Part shown: positions 52,352-60,653 of the stretch, piece after piece
Layout of the letters: each line of letters starts with the position of its first letter
Numbering within the stretch: the stretch's first letter is position 1
From: Cellulomonas hominis
Lineage (GTDB): Bacteria; Actinomycetota; Actinomycetes; Actinomycetales; Cellulomonadaceae
NCBI RefSeq assembly: GCF_901521055.1
Contig: NZ_CABEGA010000029.1
Location: 62,001 to 126,000, forward strand
Direction: 5' to 3'
DNA: 64,000 bases
Program-made: the position numbers and the translations under genes
Notes under the pieces: generated by a model
The model's input: the letters and a program-made list of their open reading frames with translations, nothing else
Told to the model about the DNA's origin: nothing
The model's database searches: none

Positions 52352-53224
52352 GTGACCGCCGCCCCCGTGCCCGCAGCGCCCGAGCCCGAGCCCGCCGCAC
52401 CCGCACCCGCCGCACCCGCGCCCGCGCCCGCAGCGACCCGGCCCGGCACGCCGCCCGTCTCGGACCGCGCCTGGCGCCGACGGCTCACCGTCGAGATCTG
52501 GATCGTCCTGGGCCTGTCGCTCGGGCGGTCCGGCGTGTACGCCCTGGTGAACATCGTCGCGCGCCTCACCGAGGGCACCCCGCTCGCGGAGCAGTCGGCG
52601 ACCCTGAACGCCAGCCGGTCGCCGCGGCCGTACCTCGACCTGACCTACCAGCTCCTGTCGATCGGGTTCGCGCTCGTGCCCGTCGCGCTCGCGCTGTACC
52701 TGCTGTCGGCGAACGGGCGCAGCGCGGTGCGGCGCATCGGCCTGGACGGCACCCGCCCGGGCCGCGACCTCGGCGTCGGGCTGGGGCTCGCGGCGCTGAT
52801 CGGGCTCCCGGGCCTGGGGCTGTACGCCCTCGGGCGGGTCGTGGGGATCACGGTGGAGGTGCAGGCGGCCGCGCTCAACGCGGCGTGGTGGACCGTGCCG
52901 GTGCTGGTGCTGGCCGCCCTGCAGAACGCGCTGCTCGAGGAGGTCGTCGTGGTCGGCTACCTGATGGAGCGGCTGCGGGACCTGCGGTGGCGCACCCCGG
53001 CGGTGCTGGCCGCGAGCGCCCTCCTGCGCGGCTCCTACCACCTGTACCAGGGCATCGGGCCGTTCGTCGGGAACGTCGTGATGGGTCTGGTGTTCGCCGA
53101 GTACTACCGGAGGCGCCGGCGGACCATGCCGCTCGTCGTGGCGCACACGGTGCTCGACGTGGTGGCGTTCGTCGGGTACGCGCTCGTGCCGGCGGAGTGG
53201 CGGGCGGCGCTGGGTCTGGCCTGA
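52352..53224 (+). CDS. CPBP-family intramembrane glutamic endopeptidase-like protein
   Basis: A 290-residue protein with about seven helices after a Pro/Ala-rich cytosolic N-terminus. The ABI/CPBP motifs are LLEEVVVVGYLMERL (EE of motif 1; the usual Arg four residues on is replaced), SYHLYQG (His of motif 2), and VVAHTVLDVV (His of motif 3). Members process prenylated or bacteriocin-type substrates, and others are not proteases. Activity is uncertain given the motif 1 change. Confidence 0.85.
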   Translation: MTAAPVPAAPEPEPAAPAPAAPAPAPAATRPGTPPVSDRAWRRRLTVEIWIVLGLSLGRSGVYALVNIVARLTEGTPLAEQSATLNASRSPRPYLDLTYQLLSIGFALVPVALALYLLSANGRSAVRRIGLDGTRPGRDLGVGLGLAALIGLPGLGLYALGRVVGITVEVQAAALNAAWWTVPVLVLAALQNALLEEVVVVGYLMERLRDLRWRTPAVLAASALLRGSYHLYQGIGPFVGNVVMGLVFAEYYRRRRRTMPLVVAHTVLDVVAFVGYALVPAEWRAALGLA

Positions 53225-53228
53225 CGCC

Positions 53229-53846
53229 TCAGGGCAGGTCCGCGGCCGTGGACCCGGCCGTCGGAGGCGCGCCACCGGACGACAGCTGCCGCGCCAGCGT
53301 CCGCGTCGCGAAGCCGGACACCAGCATCACGACGCCGGCGACGAACGCGAACAGCCCGTACACCGTGAGGATCACGTCGACCGTGCCCTGCGGCTTGATC
53401 GCCAGCAGCAGGCCGAACAGGAACCCGACCAGGCCGAACACCAGCGTCCCGGACCACGCCAGGTCGCGCGCCCGGTACTGGACCACGGCGACGACGACGG
53501 CGGTGACCCCCAGCACGAGCACCCACAGGGCCAGCAGGTAGAACAGGACGAGCGCGGTCACGTCGGGCCAGAGCATGATCAGCGCGCCGAACGCGATGTC
53601 GACCAGGCCCTCGGCGACGAGCCACCCGAACCCCGGCTTCCCCCGGGCCAGCAGCGCCTGCAGCAGCACGACGACCCCGTCGACGACCGCGAACACGCCG
53701 AACACCCACACGAGCGCGACGAGGGTGCCGAGCGGCTCCACCAGCAGCAGCAGGCCGAGCACGATCATCAGCAGCCCGCGGAGCACCGGCAGCCACCACA
53801 CCGAGCGCAGCACCGATGCCAGCCGGTCGTCCAGGTCCTGGGCCAC
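53229..53846 (-). CDS. HdeD family (DUF308) membrane protein
   Basis: A 205-residue protein with six hydrophobic helices in paired repeats: VLRGLLMIVLGLLLLVEP and WLVAEGLVDIAFGALIML start equivalent halves, matching the HdeD/DUF308 pattern. Acid-resistance linked in E. coli, elsewhere of unknown role. Converges with the CPBP gene four bases away; divergent from the flippase-like gene. Confidence 0.85.
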   Translation of the reverse strand: MAQDLDDRLASVLRSVWWLPVLRGLLMIVLGLLLLVEPLGTLVALVWVFGVFAVVDGVVVLLQALLARGKPGFGWLVAEGLVDIAFGALIMLWPDVTALVLFYLLALWVLVLGVTAVVVAVVQYRARDLAWSGTLVFGLVGFLFGLLLAIKPQGTVDVILTVYGLFAFVAGVVMLVSGFATRTLARQLSSGGAPPTAGSTAADLP

Positions 53847-54008
53847 GTGCGCCTCCCGCTCGTCGAACGTGCCGTGCTCCTCGTGCTCGCCACGCTAGTC
53901 CGCGCAGGTCATCCCCGCGACGGAGGCGCCACCCGGCCGCCGTCATCCTCAGGGACGGACATTCGGCCGGGTGCGGCGGGGACCCTCTCTGAGTGGCGCC
54001 GCGCTGCC

Positions 54009-54014
54009 TAGACT
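54009..54014 (+). promoter_or_regulatory. -10 box TAGACT, seven bases before the flippase-like gene
   Basis: TAGACT and then ATG 54022 seven bases on, no ribosome site; a leaderless transcript is likely. Confidence 0.45.
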
Positions 54015-54021
54015 CCACGTC

Positions 54022-56562
54022 ATGCCCGACGCCTCGACCAGCGCGCCGGCGGCGCCCGGTCGACCGGGGGGCGCCGCCACGGGACCGCGCATCCTGACGC
54101 CCGCCGGCGGGCTCGACCGGCCGCAGGTCGTCGACACCCCCGAGGTGCGGGTGCACCACCCGAGCGACCTGCTGGGCGTCGTGTTCAGCCTGCTCGGTGC
54201 GGTCGCGGTGATGGTGCTCGCCACCTACGCGCACAACACCACGACGGGCGTCGCCGAGGACGTCCAGGGCTTCGCGACGCTGCTGCGCCGGCTGCTCATC
54301 GTGCCGGTCGCCCTGCTCGAGAGCGTCGTCACCTTCATCGTCCCGGTGGCCGTGCTGACCGAGCTGGCCCTGCGGCGGCTCGGCCGGCAGATGATCGAGG
54401 CGTCGGTCGCGGCGATCGCGGCGGTGCTCGTGACCTCGGGCGTCGCGTGGCTGATCGAGAGCCTCGGGTCGGACCAGCTCGTCGCCGGCCTCTCGGTGCG
54501 GCTGGCGGGCGAGCTCACGCTCACGATCCCGGGGTACATCGCGCTCATCGCGGGCCTGCTCACCGCGACCGGCCCGCGCACCCGCCGCCGGACGGTCGCG
54601 TGGTCCTGGAACATGGTGTGGGTCGCGGTCGGGATCATGGTGATCACCGCGGGCGTGTCCCTGCCGGGGGTCGCGGTGGCGCTGCTGCTCGGCCGGGCGA
54701 CGGGCCTCGCGGTCCGGTACGTGTCCGGCGTGCGGTCCGAGCGCGCGTACGGCTCGAGCCTGGTGGCCGGGGTGCGCCGTGCCGGCTGGCACCCGCGCCT
54801 GCTGGTCCGGGTCGCCGGCGAGGACGAGGACCGGCCCGACGGCGAGAGCGCCCAGGTGGCGCGCACCGCGGGCACCCCGGCGGCGCGCGCGGTCGTGCGG
54901 TCCGCGGACCACCGCGTGTACGAGATGACGACGACCGACGGGCAGCTCCTCGACGTCCTGGTGCTCGACGGCGACCGGCAGGTGGTCGGCTCGCTGAGCC
55001 GGCTGTGGCGGTCGCTGCGGCTGCGCGGCCTGGACGGCCGGTCGGTGGTGTCGCTGCGGCAGGCGGCCGAGCGCGCGGCGCTGCTGTCCTACACGGCCAC
55101 CGCCGCGGGCGTCCGGACCCCCCGGCTCCGCGGCATCGCAGAGGCCGACTCGTCGATGATCCTCGTGCAGGACCGGGTGGCGGACGCCGTGCCGCTCGCC
55201 GACCTCGACCCCGAGCACATCAGCGACGACGTGCTGCGGGAGATCTGGGCGCAGCTCGGCCGGGCCCACGAGGCCGGGCTCGCGCACCGCGCGCTGACCA
55301 GCGACGTGATCCTCGTGTCGGACGGCGGCGCGCGGCCCACGGTCTGGCTGGTCGGGTGGGAGCAGGGCGACGTCGCGTCCTCGGACCTCGCGCGCCGGAT
55401 GGACCGGACCCAGCTGGTGGCGCTGCTCGCGCTGCGCGTGGGGACGACCCGGGCGCTCGAGTCGGCGGTCGCCGTGCTGCGCGAGGACCAGATCGCCGCG
55501 ATCGGCCCGCTGCTGCAGACCATCGCGCTGCCCCGCCGGACCCGCGACGAGCTGCGCGCCCACAAGGAGGTGCTGACCGAGCTGCGCTCCGCGCTGGTCG
55601 CGCGCCTGCCCGAGGCCGACCTCGAGCCGGTGCAGCTGGTGCGGTTCGGGGCCCGGGCTGTCCTGACGATCCTGCTGACGACGGTCGCGGTCATCATCCT
55701 GCTGACGTCGATCAACCTGCGGACGATCCTCGACGCGCTCGCGACGACCGACTGGCGGCTCAGCGTCCTGGCGTTCGCGCTCGGCATGCTCACGCTGCTC
55801 GGCGCCGGGCTCTCGCTGGTCGCGTTCTCCCCGGTGAAGCTGTCGATCTGGCGCGCGACGGTCGCGCAGTCCGCCGCGACGTTCGTGGCGCTGGCCGCCC
55901 CCGCGGGCATCGGCCCGGCCGCGCTGAACCTGCGGCTGCTCACCCGGCGGGGCACGTCGACGTCCCTCGCGACGGCGACGGTCGCGCTGGTCCAGGTGGC
56001 GCAGTTCATCGTCACGATGCTGCTGCTGCTCGTGCTGTCGGTGGCCTCCGGGACCAACCAGCTCGAGCGGTTCACGGTCTCCCCGACGGTGATCGTCGCG
56101 GTCGGGGTCCTCGCGGCGCTCGTCGCCGCGGCCATGCTCGTGCCCCGGGTGCGGCAGTGGGTGGGCACCAAGACGCTGCCCACGCTGCGGCAGACCTGGC
56201 CGCGGCTGATCGAGGTGGTCGGGCAGCCGACCCGCCTGGCGATCGGCCTGGGCGGCAACGTGCTGACCACGTTCGGCTACGTGCTCGCGTTCGAGGTGTG
56301 CCTGCGCGCGTTCGGGCAGGAGCTGTCGCTCGTGCAGGTCGCCATCGTGTTCCTCGTGGGGAACACCGCCGGGTCGGTCGCCCCGACCCCGGGCGGCATC
56401 GGCACGACGGAGATCGCCCTCGCCGGCGCGCTGTCGGTCGTGGGCGTGAACCCCGGCGTCGCCACCTCGGTCGCCGTGCTGTTCCGGGTGCTCACCTACT
56501 GGCTGCGGATCCCGGTCGGCTGGGCGTCGATGCGGTACCTGCAGCGCGTCGGCGAGCTGTAG
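54022..56562 (+). CDS. Flippase-like (LPG synthase TM region) protein with pseudokinase-like core
   Basis: An 846-residue membrane protein. N-terminal helices (about 50-235), a cytosolic domain (about 250-530), then the lysylphosphatidylglycerol-synthetase transmembrane fold (about 545-840) with VALAAPAGIGPAALNLRLLTRRG and GNTAGSVAPTPGGIGTTE. The middle resembles a kinase: HRALTSDVILV (422-432) sits where HRDLKxxNxLV would be, and GWEQG (445-449) replaces DFG, so it lacks the catalytic Asp. Likely a lipid-linked flippase or cell-wall precursor handler controlled by its pseudokinase. Confidence 0.85.
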   Translation: MPDASTSAPAAPGRPGGAATGPRILTPAGGLDRPQVVDTPEVRVHHPSDLLGVVFSLLGAVAVMVLATYAHNTTTGVAEDVQGFATLLRRLLIVPVALLESVVTFIVPVAVLTELALRRLGRQMIEASVAAIAAVLVTSGVAWLIESLGSDQLVAGLSVRLAGELTLTIPGYIALIAGLLTATGPRTRRRTVAWSWNMVWVAVGIMVITAGVSLPGVAVALLLGRATGLAVRYVSGVRSERAYGSSLVAGVRRAGWHPRLLVRVAGEDEDRPDGESAQVARTAGTPAARAVVRSADHRVYEMTTTDGQLLDVLVLDGDRQVVGSLSRLWRSLRLRGLDGRSVVSLRQAAERAALLSYTATAAGVRTPRLRGIAEADSSMILVQDRVADAVPLADLDPEHISDDVLREIWAQLGRAHEAGLAHRALTSDVILVSDGGARPTVWLVGWEQGDVASSDLARRMDRTQLVALLALRVGTTRALESAVAVLREDQIAAIGPLLQTIALPRRTRDELRAHKEVLTELRSALVARLPEADLEPVQLVRFGARAVLTILLTTVAVIILLTSINLRTILDALATTDWRLSVLAFALGMLTLLGAGLSLVAFSPVKLSIWRATVAQSAATFVALAAPAGIGPAALNLRLLTRRGTSTSLATATVALVQVAQFIVTMLLLLVLSVASGTNQLERFTVSPTVIVAVGVLAALVAAAMLVPRVRQWVGTKTLPTLRQTWPRLIEVVGQPTRLAIGLGGNVLTTFGYVLAFEVCLRAFGQELSLVQVAIVFLVGNTAGSVAPTPGGIGTTEIALAGALSVVGVNPGVATSVAVLFRVLTYWLRIPVGWASMRYLQRVGEL

Positions 56563-56568
56563 CGCCGG

Positions 56569-56745
56569 TCAGGACGCCGCGGTGCACTCCCGCTGGGTCG
56601 GGACGAGGTCACCGCTGGCCGCGAGCGCCGCAGCGACCCGGGACCAGGAGGTGAGGCGGGAGGCGGTGCGTCCCGTGACGTCGGGGCGGAGGCCGGAACC
56701 GGTGCGGTCCCGCTCGGCCGGCTCGTAGAAGCCGCGCTGTTCCAT
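56569..56745 (-). CDS. 58-residue unknown protein under riboswitch control
   Basis: A small polar protein not recognised: MEQRGFYEPAERDRTGSG, then RTASRLTSWSRVAAALAASG as a possible amphipathic helix, and a Cys near the C-terminus (QRECTAAS). ATG 56745 has GAAGGA seven bases upstream. The ribosome site lies about ten bases after the 3' end of a GEMM-I aptamer, so the ligand could gate translation. Converges with the flippase-like gene. Its length and lack of membrane helices leave the role open. Confidence 0.65.
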   Translation of the reverse strand: MEQRGFYEPAERDRTGSGLRPDVTGRTASRLTSWSRVAAALAASGDLVPTQRECTAAS

Positions 56746-56761
56746 GACGAGTCCTTCGTTC

Positions 56762-56840
56762 GGCAGCCCGGCTGACCTGCGGGGGTCCCGTGGCTTTGCG
56801 TCCCCTCCTCGCGGAGGGTTTGCCCTTGTCGCTGACGATC
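56762..56840 (-). promoter_or_regulatory. GEMM-I (cyclic-di-GMP class I) riboswitch
   Basis: Read on the minus strand, the RNA shows GACAAGGGCAAACC, a P1b hairpin CCTCC-GCGA-GGAGG, the conserved GGACGCAAAGCCACGGG, a CCCCCGC stem region, and GGTCAGCCGGGCTGCCGAA. These are the class I aptamer landmarks in the right order: the A-rich junction AAACC, GNRA tetraloop, ACGCAAAGCC and the GCCGGGCUGCC receptor. The 3' end is about ten bases from the ribosome site of the 58-residue gene. Cyclic-di-GMP is the usual ligand; a cGAMP-binding variant cannot be told by eye. Confidence 0.88.
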
Positions 56841-56843
56841 CCG

Positions 56844-56849
56844 ACTGTA
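56844..56849 (-). promoter_or_regulatory. -10 box TACAGT of the riboswitch transcript
   Basis: TACAGT on the minus strand, four bases before the aptamer's first conserved bases; transcription would start near 56837. A weak -35 (TTCCGT) lies about 18 bases upstream. Confidence 0.5.
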
Positions 56850-56970
56850 GGCCCGCGGCCCGCCGCGACGGAAGGGTTCGTCCAGCAGATCGAGGAACAG
56901 ACGCCGCATTTCACCCACTCAGGCCAAATCGGGCATATGCCCCAGGCTCGACGGGGTGCGGCGGGGCGGC

Positions 56971-58947
56971 TCAGCCCTGCGGCACCGCGCGCAGGAACGC
57001 GTCGAGCAGCGGGCCCGAGGTCGTCGACCCGAAGTCGCCCGTCTCGACGAACACCGCCACCGCGAGGTCCCCCTGCGCGGCGATCATCCAGGCGTGGTTC
57101 TGCAGGTCGGCGCCGGTCCCGTACTGCGCCGTGCCGGACTTCGCGATGACCTCGGGACCGGGGACGCCCTGCAGGAACGTCGCGCCGCCCTCGGTCACGA
57201 CGGCCCGCATCATCGACCGCAGCGCCTCCGCCTCCGGTGCGGTGAGCGGCTGGGCAGGCTCCGGCGCGGGGGTGGGCGCCGCGCCCTCGTCCAGCAGGAG
57301 CCGCGGGGTGACGCGCGCGCCGGCCGCGACGGACGCCGCCACCGTGGCCATGCCCAGCGGCGTGGCCTGCACGCGCGCCTGCCCGATCATCGATGCGGCG
57401 TGGTCGGTGCCCCCGGTGGCCTCGGCGGGCACGGAGCCGAGGGCCCCGGCGAAGCCCAGGTCGGCGTCCTCCACCAGGCCGAGCGCCTGCGCGGCGGAGG
57501 CCAGCGCCTCCTGCGGCGCCTGGTCCGCGGCGGTGAGGAAGGCGGTGTTGCACGACTCCGCCACCGCGGTGCGCAGGGTGATGTCGCCCAGCGCGGACGC
57601 CGGGTAGCCGGGGTAGTTCTGGAAGTCCCGGCCGTCGACCGAGGCCGTCTCGGGGCACGTCACCACGCTGTCGGGCGTCAGGCCCGCCCGGAGCAGTGCG
57701 AGGGACGTCGCCACCTTGAACGTCGAGCCGGGCGCGTAGAGCCCGAGCGTCGCCGTGCTCTGGCCGCCGCCCGCGGGGCCGCTCGCCGCGGCGAGCACGT
57801 CGCCCGTCGACGGCCGGATGGCGACGACCGCGCTCGCGCTGCCGGTCACCGTCGCGACCACGTCCTCGGCCGCCTGCTGCACCGCCGGGTCCAGCGTCGT
57901 GCGCAGCGGCTGGCCAGCCGTCGGTTCCACGTGGAACAGCTGCCGCTCGGCGGCGCCGCCCGTCGTCGCCACGACGGTCAGCCCGGGCAGCCCGCGCAGC
58001 TGCTCGTCGAACTGCTTCTGCAGTCCGCCGAGGCCGGTGAGGTCGCCGCCCTGGACGGCACCCTCGGACTCCTCGACGATCTCCGCGGTGGCCGGGCCCA
58101 CCGTGCCCAGCACCGGCCGCGCGAACGCCCGGGTGGGCGCCAGGGGCAGCTCCGCGGACACGGCGTTGACGCCGGGCAGCGCCGACAGCGCCGCCACGTC
58201 GTACGCGGGGTCGCCCTCGCGCACGACGATCGCCTCGACGAAGGCCTTCTCCCCCGCCGCCGCCACCTGGCCCGCGTAGGCCTCGGCGTCCAGCCCGAGC
58301 GCGCCCGCCAGTCCCCGCGCCGCCGCGTCGGCCTCGGCGGCCGGGACGCGGGTCTTGTCGATGCCGACGCGGAAGACCGGCCGCGCCTCGACGATCACCG
58401 CGTCGCCCGCGCCCAGCACGTCCGCGCGCTCCGCCTGCACCCGCCGGACCGACAGCACCTCGGCGTCGGTGAGGTCGGGCGCCAGCAGCATCGGCGACCA
58501 CGCGGCCCGCCACTCGTCGTCGACGCGCACCAGACGGGCGTGCGTCGTGTAGGTCCAGTCCGCGTCGCTGCTGTCGACGTCCCAGGTGAAGGCCAGCTCG
58601 ACCGACGCGGTGGTCTCGTCCTCCTCCGCGGCCACGACCTCGCCGGGCTCGACCTGCGGCACCCACGGGTCCAGGCCCTCGTACGCCGCGGCGCGCCGCT
58701 CGCCGGCCTCGCCCGCCGTCGCGCCGTCCAGGGGGACGTCCGCGAAGTCACCCGTGGCCAGCGCCCCGGCGAGCGCCGCGGCCACCTGCTGCCGCTCGTC
58801 GTCGTCGCCCCCGCTGCACGCACCGAGCGCGATCACCAGAGCCGCGACGGTGAGCACCGCGAGCGGCCGGCGCGCGCGGGCACCGCCGGACCACCGGCCC
58901 GGCCCGTCACCGCGGCGCACCGCTCCCTGCACCCAGCGTGCTGCCAC
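56971..58947 (-). CDS. Penicillin-binding transpeptidase lipoprotein with NTF2-like domain
   Basis: About 658 residues. A basic N-terminus and lipobox VIALGACSGG (lipid Cys 44) give an outer-face lipoprotein. An NTF2-like/MecA-N domain (about 50-160) and a PBP dimerisation domain come before the transpeptidase domain: STFK (Ser nucleophile) in APGSTFKVATS, SCN in AESCNTAFL, and KSGTAQYG as the KTG box. It resembles actinobacterial penicillin-binding protein A-type peptidoglycan cross-linkers of low-affinity class. GTG 58947 is eight bases after AGGAG; GTG 58956 is less well placed. Confidence 0.9.
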   Translation of the reverse strand: MAARWVQGAVRRGDGPGRWSGGARARRPLAVLTVAALVIALGACSGGDDDERQQVAAALAGALATGDFADVPLDGATAGEAGERRAAAYEGLDPWVPQVEPGEVVAAEEDETTASVELAFTWDVDSSDADWTYTTHARLVRVDDEWRAAWSPMLLAPDLTDAEVLSVRRVQAERADVLGAGDAVIVEARPVFRVGIDKTRVPAAEADAAARGLAGALGLDAEAYAGQVAAAGEKAFVEAIVVREGDPAYDVAALSALPGVNAVSAELPLAPTRAFARPVLGTVGPATAEIVEESEGAVQGGDLTGLGGLQKQFDEQLRGLPGLTVVATTGGAAERQLFHVEPTAGQPLRTTLDPAVQQAAEDVVATVTGSASAVVAIRPSTGDVLAAASGPAGGGQSTATLGLYAPGSTFKVATSLALLRAGLTPDSVVTCPETASVDGRDFQNYPGYPASALGDITLRTAVAESCNTAFLTAADQAPQEALASAAQALGLVEDADLGFAGALGSVPAEATGGTDHAASMIGQARVQATPLGMATVAASVAAGARVTPRLLLDEGAAPTPAPEPAQPLTAPEAEALRSMMRAVVTEGGATFLQGVPGPEVIAKSGTAQYGTGADLQNHAWMIAAQGDLAVAVFVETGDFGSTTSGPLLDAFLRAVPQG

Positions 58948-59248
58948 GTCGACCACTCCTGCCTCACCCCGTCCCGCACGACGCCGCGCCGTCCGCCGCG
59001 GCACGCGTCCGCCGGTCCCAGGTGGTCCGGCGCCAGGTCAGCCTAGGGATGCCGACCAGCCGGGACGGCCCGAACGGCGAACGGATTCGCGCGGGTGCTG
59101 TGCGCATCCTGTGCGAGGCGCCGGGCCGTCCGGTTGACGTCGCCGGGAGCGTTGTCTGAAATGGGGCGATGTCCCCTCCTGATCTGCCCTGCAGTCCCGT
59201 GCGGCGAGCCCGCACCCCGCGCGCGTCCGGCACGGGGGCTCGCCGCTG
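58948..59248. other. Divergent intergenic region, PBP to CNNM gene
   Basis: 301 bases with no supported gene. Holds the ribosome site of the penicillin-binding protein, several short GC-rich palindromes (GGGGCGATGTCCCC at 59164) and a hairpin next to the CNNM start. Any promoters here are not evident by eye. Confidence 0.5.
59201..59246 (+). promoter_or_regulatory. Leader hairpin abutting the CNNM start codon
   Basis: GCGGCGAGCCC (59201-59211) pairs with GGGCTCGCCGC (59236-59246), two bases before ATG 59249. The only G-rich ribosome-site candidate (GGGGG) falls in or next to the right arm, so the hairpin could hide it. Confidence 0.45.
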
Positions 59249-60556
59249 ATGGACTCCGAGACCTGGGGCAGCATCGCCCTCGTCCTGCTCTTCATCCTCG
59301 TGGGCGGCGTGTTCGCCGGCACCGAGATCGCGCTCGTCTCCCTGCGCGAGACCCAGATCAACCACCTCGAGCGGCAGAGCGCCCGCGGAGCGCGCGTCGC
59401 GTCCGTCGCGCGGGACCCGAACCGGTTCCTCGCCGCCGTCCAGATCGGCGTCACCGTCGCCGGCTTCTTCTCGGCGGCTTACGGCGCGTCCACGATCGCG
59501 CCGGACTTCGCCCCGGCCATCGAGGCGCTCGGGGCCTCCCCCGGCCTGGCGAACACCGTCGCGCTGATCGTGCTGACGCTGATCATCGCCTACCTGTCGC
59601 TCGTGCTCGGCGAGCTCGTGCCCAAGCGCATCGGCCTGCAGCAGTCCGCCCGGGTGGCGCTGGCCGTCGCGCCGCCGCTCGACCGGTTCGCGTCCCTCAT
59701 GCGGCCGGTCGTCTGGCTGCTGTCGACGTCCACGAACCTGCTGGTCAAGCTGTTCGGCGGCGACCCGCACGCGACCGGCGAGGAGATGACGGAGTCCGAG
59801 CTCCGGGACCTCGTCATCGCCCACCAGGGTCTGCCCGAGGACGAGCGCCGGATCCTCACCGACGTCTTCGAGGCCACCGACCGGTCCGTCGCCGAGGTGA
59901 TGCGCCCGCGCGGCGAGGTGCACTTCCTGGAGGCCCGGCTGTCGCTCGCCGAGGCGCTCGACCGGGTGCGTGACCAGCCGTGGTCGCGGTACCCCGTCAT
60001 CGGGGAGGACTTCGACGACGTGCTCGGGTTCCTGCACATCCGCGAGCTTCTCGAGGCCCAGGGCCGCGACGGCGTCCACGTGCGCGACGTGATGCGGGAG
60101 ATCGTCGTGCTGCCCGGCACCAACAAGCTGCTCCCGTCGCTGTCCCGGATGCGGCGCGAGGGCGTGCACATCGCCGTCGTCGTCGACGAGTACGGCGGCA
60201 CCGACGGGATCGTCACCCTGGAGGACCTGGTCGAGGAGCTCGTCGGCGACATCCGCGACGAGTACGACATGCCGGGCTCCTCGGGCGCCGAGGCCCGCGA
60301 GGGCGCGCCCGGGTCGTACGACGCCGGCATCACGATCGAGGAGTTCACCGAGCTCACCGGCGTGCGGCTCGCGGACGGGCCGTACGAGACGGTCGCGGGG
60401 TTCGTGATCGCGCGCCTCGGGCGGCTCGGCGACGTCGGCGACGCGGTGGAGGTCGACGGGCACCGGATCGAGGTGACCGCGGTCGACGGCCGCCGCATCG
60501 CCCGGGTGCGGGTGGTGCCCCCGCCGGAGGACCCGCCCGCGGCCGAGGCCGGGTGA
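59249..60556 (+). CDS. CNNM/CorC-type transporter-associated CBS protein (hemolysin family)
   Basis: A 435-residue protein: DUF21/CNNM membrane domain (about 1-190, with GTEIALVSLRETQINHLE and LVLGELVPKRIGLQQ), a CBS pair (MRPRGEVHFLEA, RYPVIGEDFDDVLGFLHIREL, then HIAVVVDEYGGTDGIVTLEDLVEELVGDI), and a CorC/HlyC ferredoxin-like domain at the C-terminus. Family members export or sense Mg2+ or other divalents; the hemolysin name is historical. Start ATG 59249 follows a leader hairpin. Confidence 0.92.
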   Translation: MDSETWGSIALVLLFILVGGVFAGTEIALVSLRETQINHLERQSARGARVASVARDPNRFLAAVQIGVTVAGFFSAAYGASTIAPDFAPAIEALGASPGLANTVALIVLTLIIAYLSLVLGELVPKRIGLQQSARVALAVAPPLDRFASLMRPVVWLLSTSTNLLVKLFGGDPHATGEEMTESELRDLVIAHQGLPEDERRILTDVFEATDRSVAEVMRPRGEVHFLEARLSLAEALDRVRDQPWSRYPVIGEDFDDVLGFLHIRELLEAQGRDGVHVRDVMREIVVLPGTNKLLPSLSRMRREGVHIAVVVDEYGGTDGIVTLEDLVEELVGDIRDEYDMPGSSGAEAREGAPGSYDAGITIEEFTELTGVRLADGPYETVAGFVIARLGRLGDVGDAVEVDGHRIEVTAVDGRRIARVRVVPPPEDPPAAEAG

Positions 60557-60653
60557 CCGCGGGGGTGATCCCGCCCCCGCCCGGATGCGCGCAGCCCGTC
60601 GCTGCCGCACCCTGGACCGGACGTCGTGAGCGGAACGACCGGGAGGAGCGACC

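Noticed and set aside
56496..56918. A 140-residue minus-strand open frame across the riboswitch
   Set aside because: It reads through the aptamer in another frame and would erase the start of the 58-residue gene; no ribosome site.
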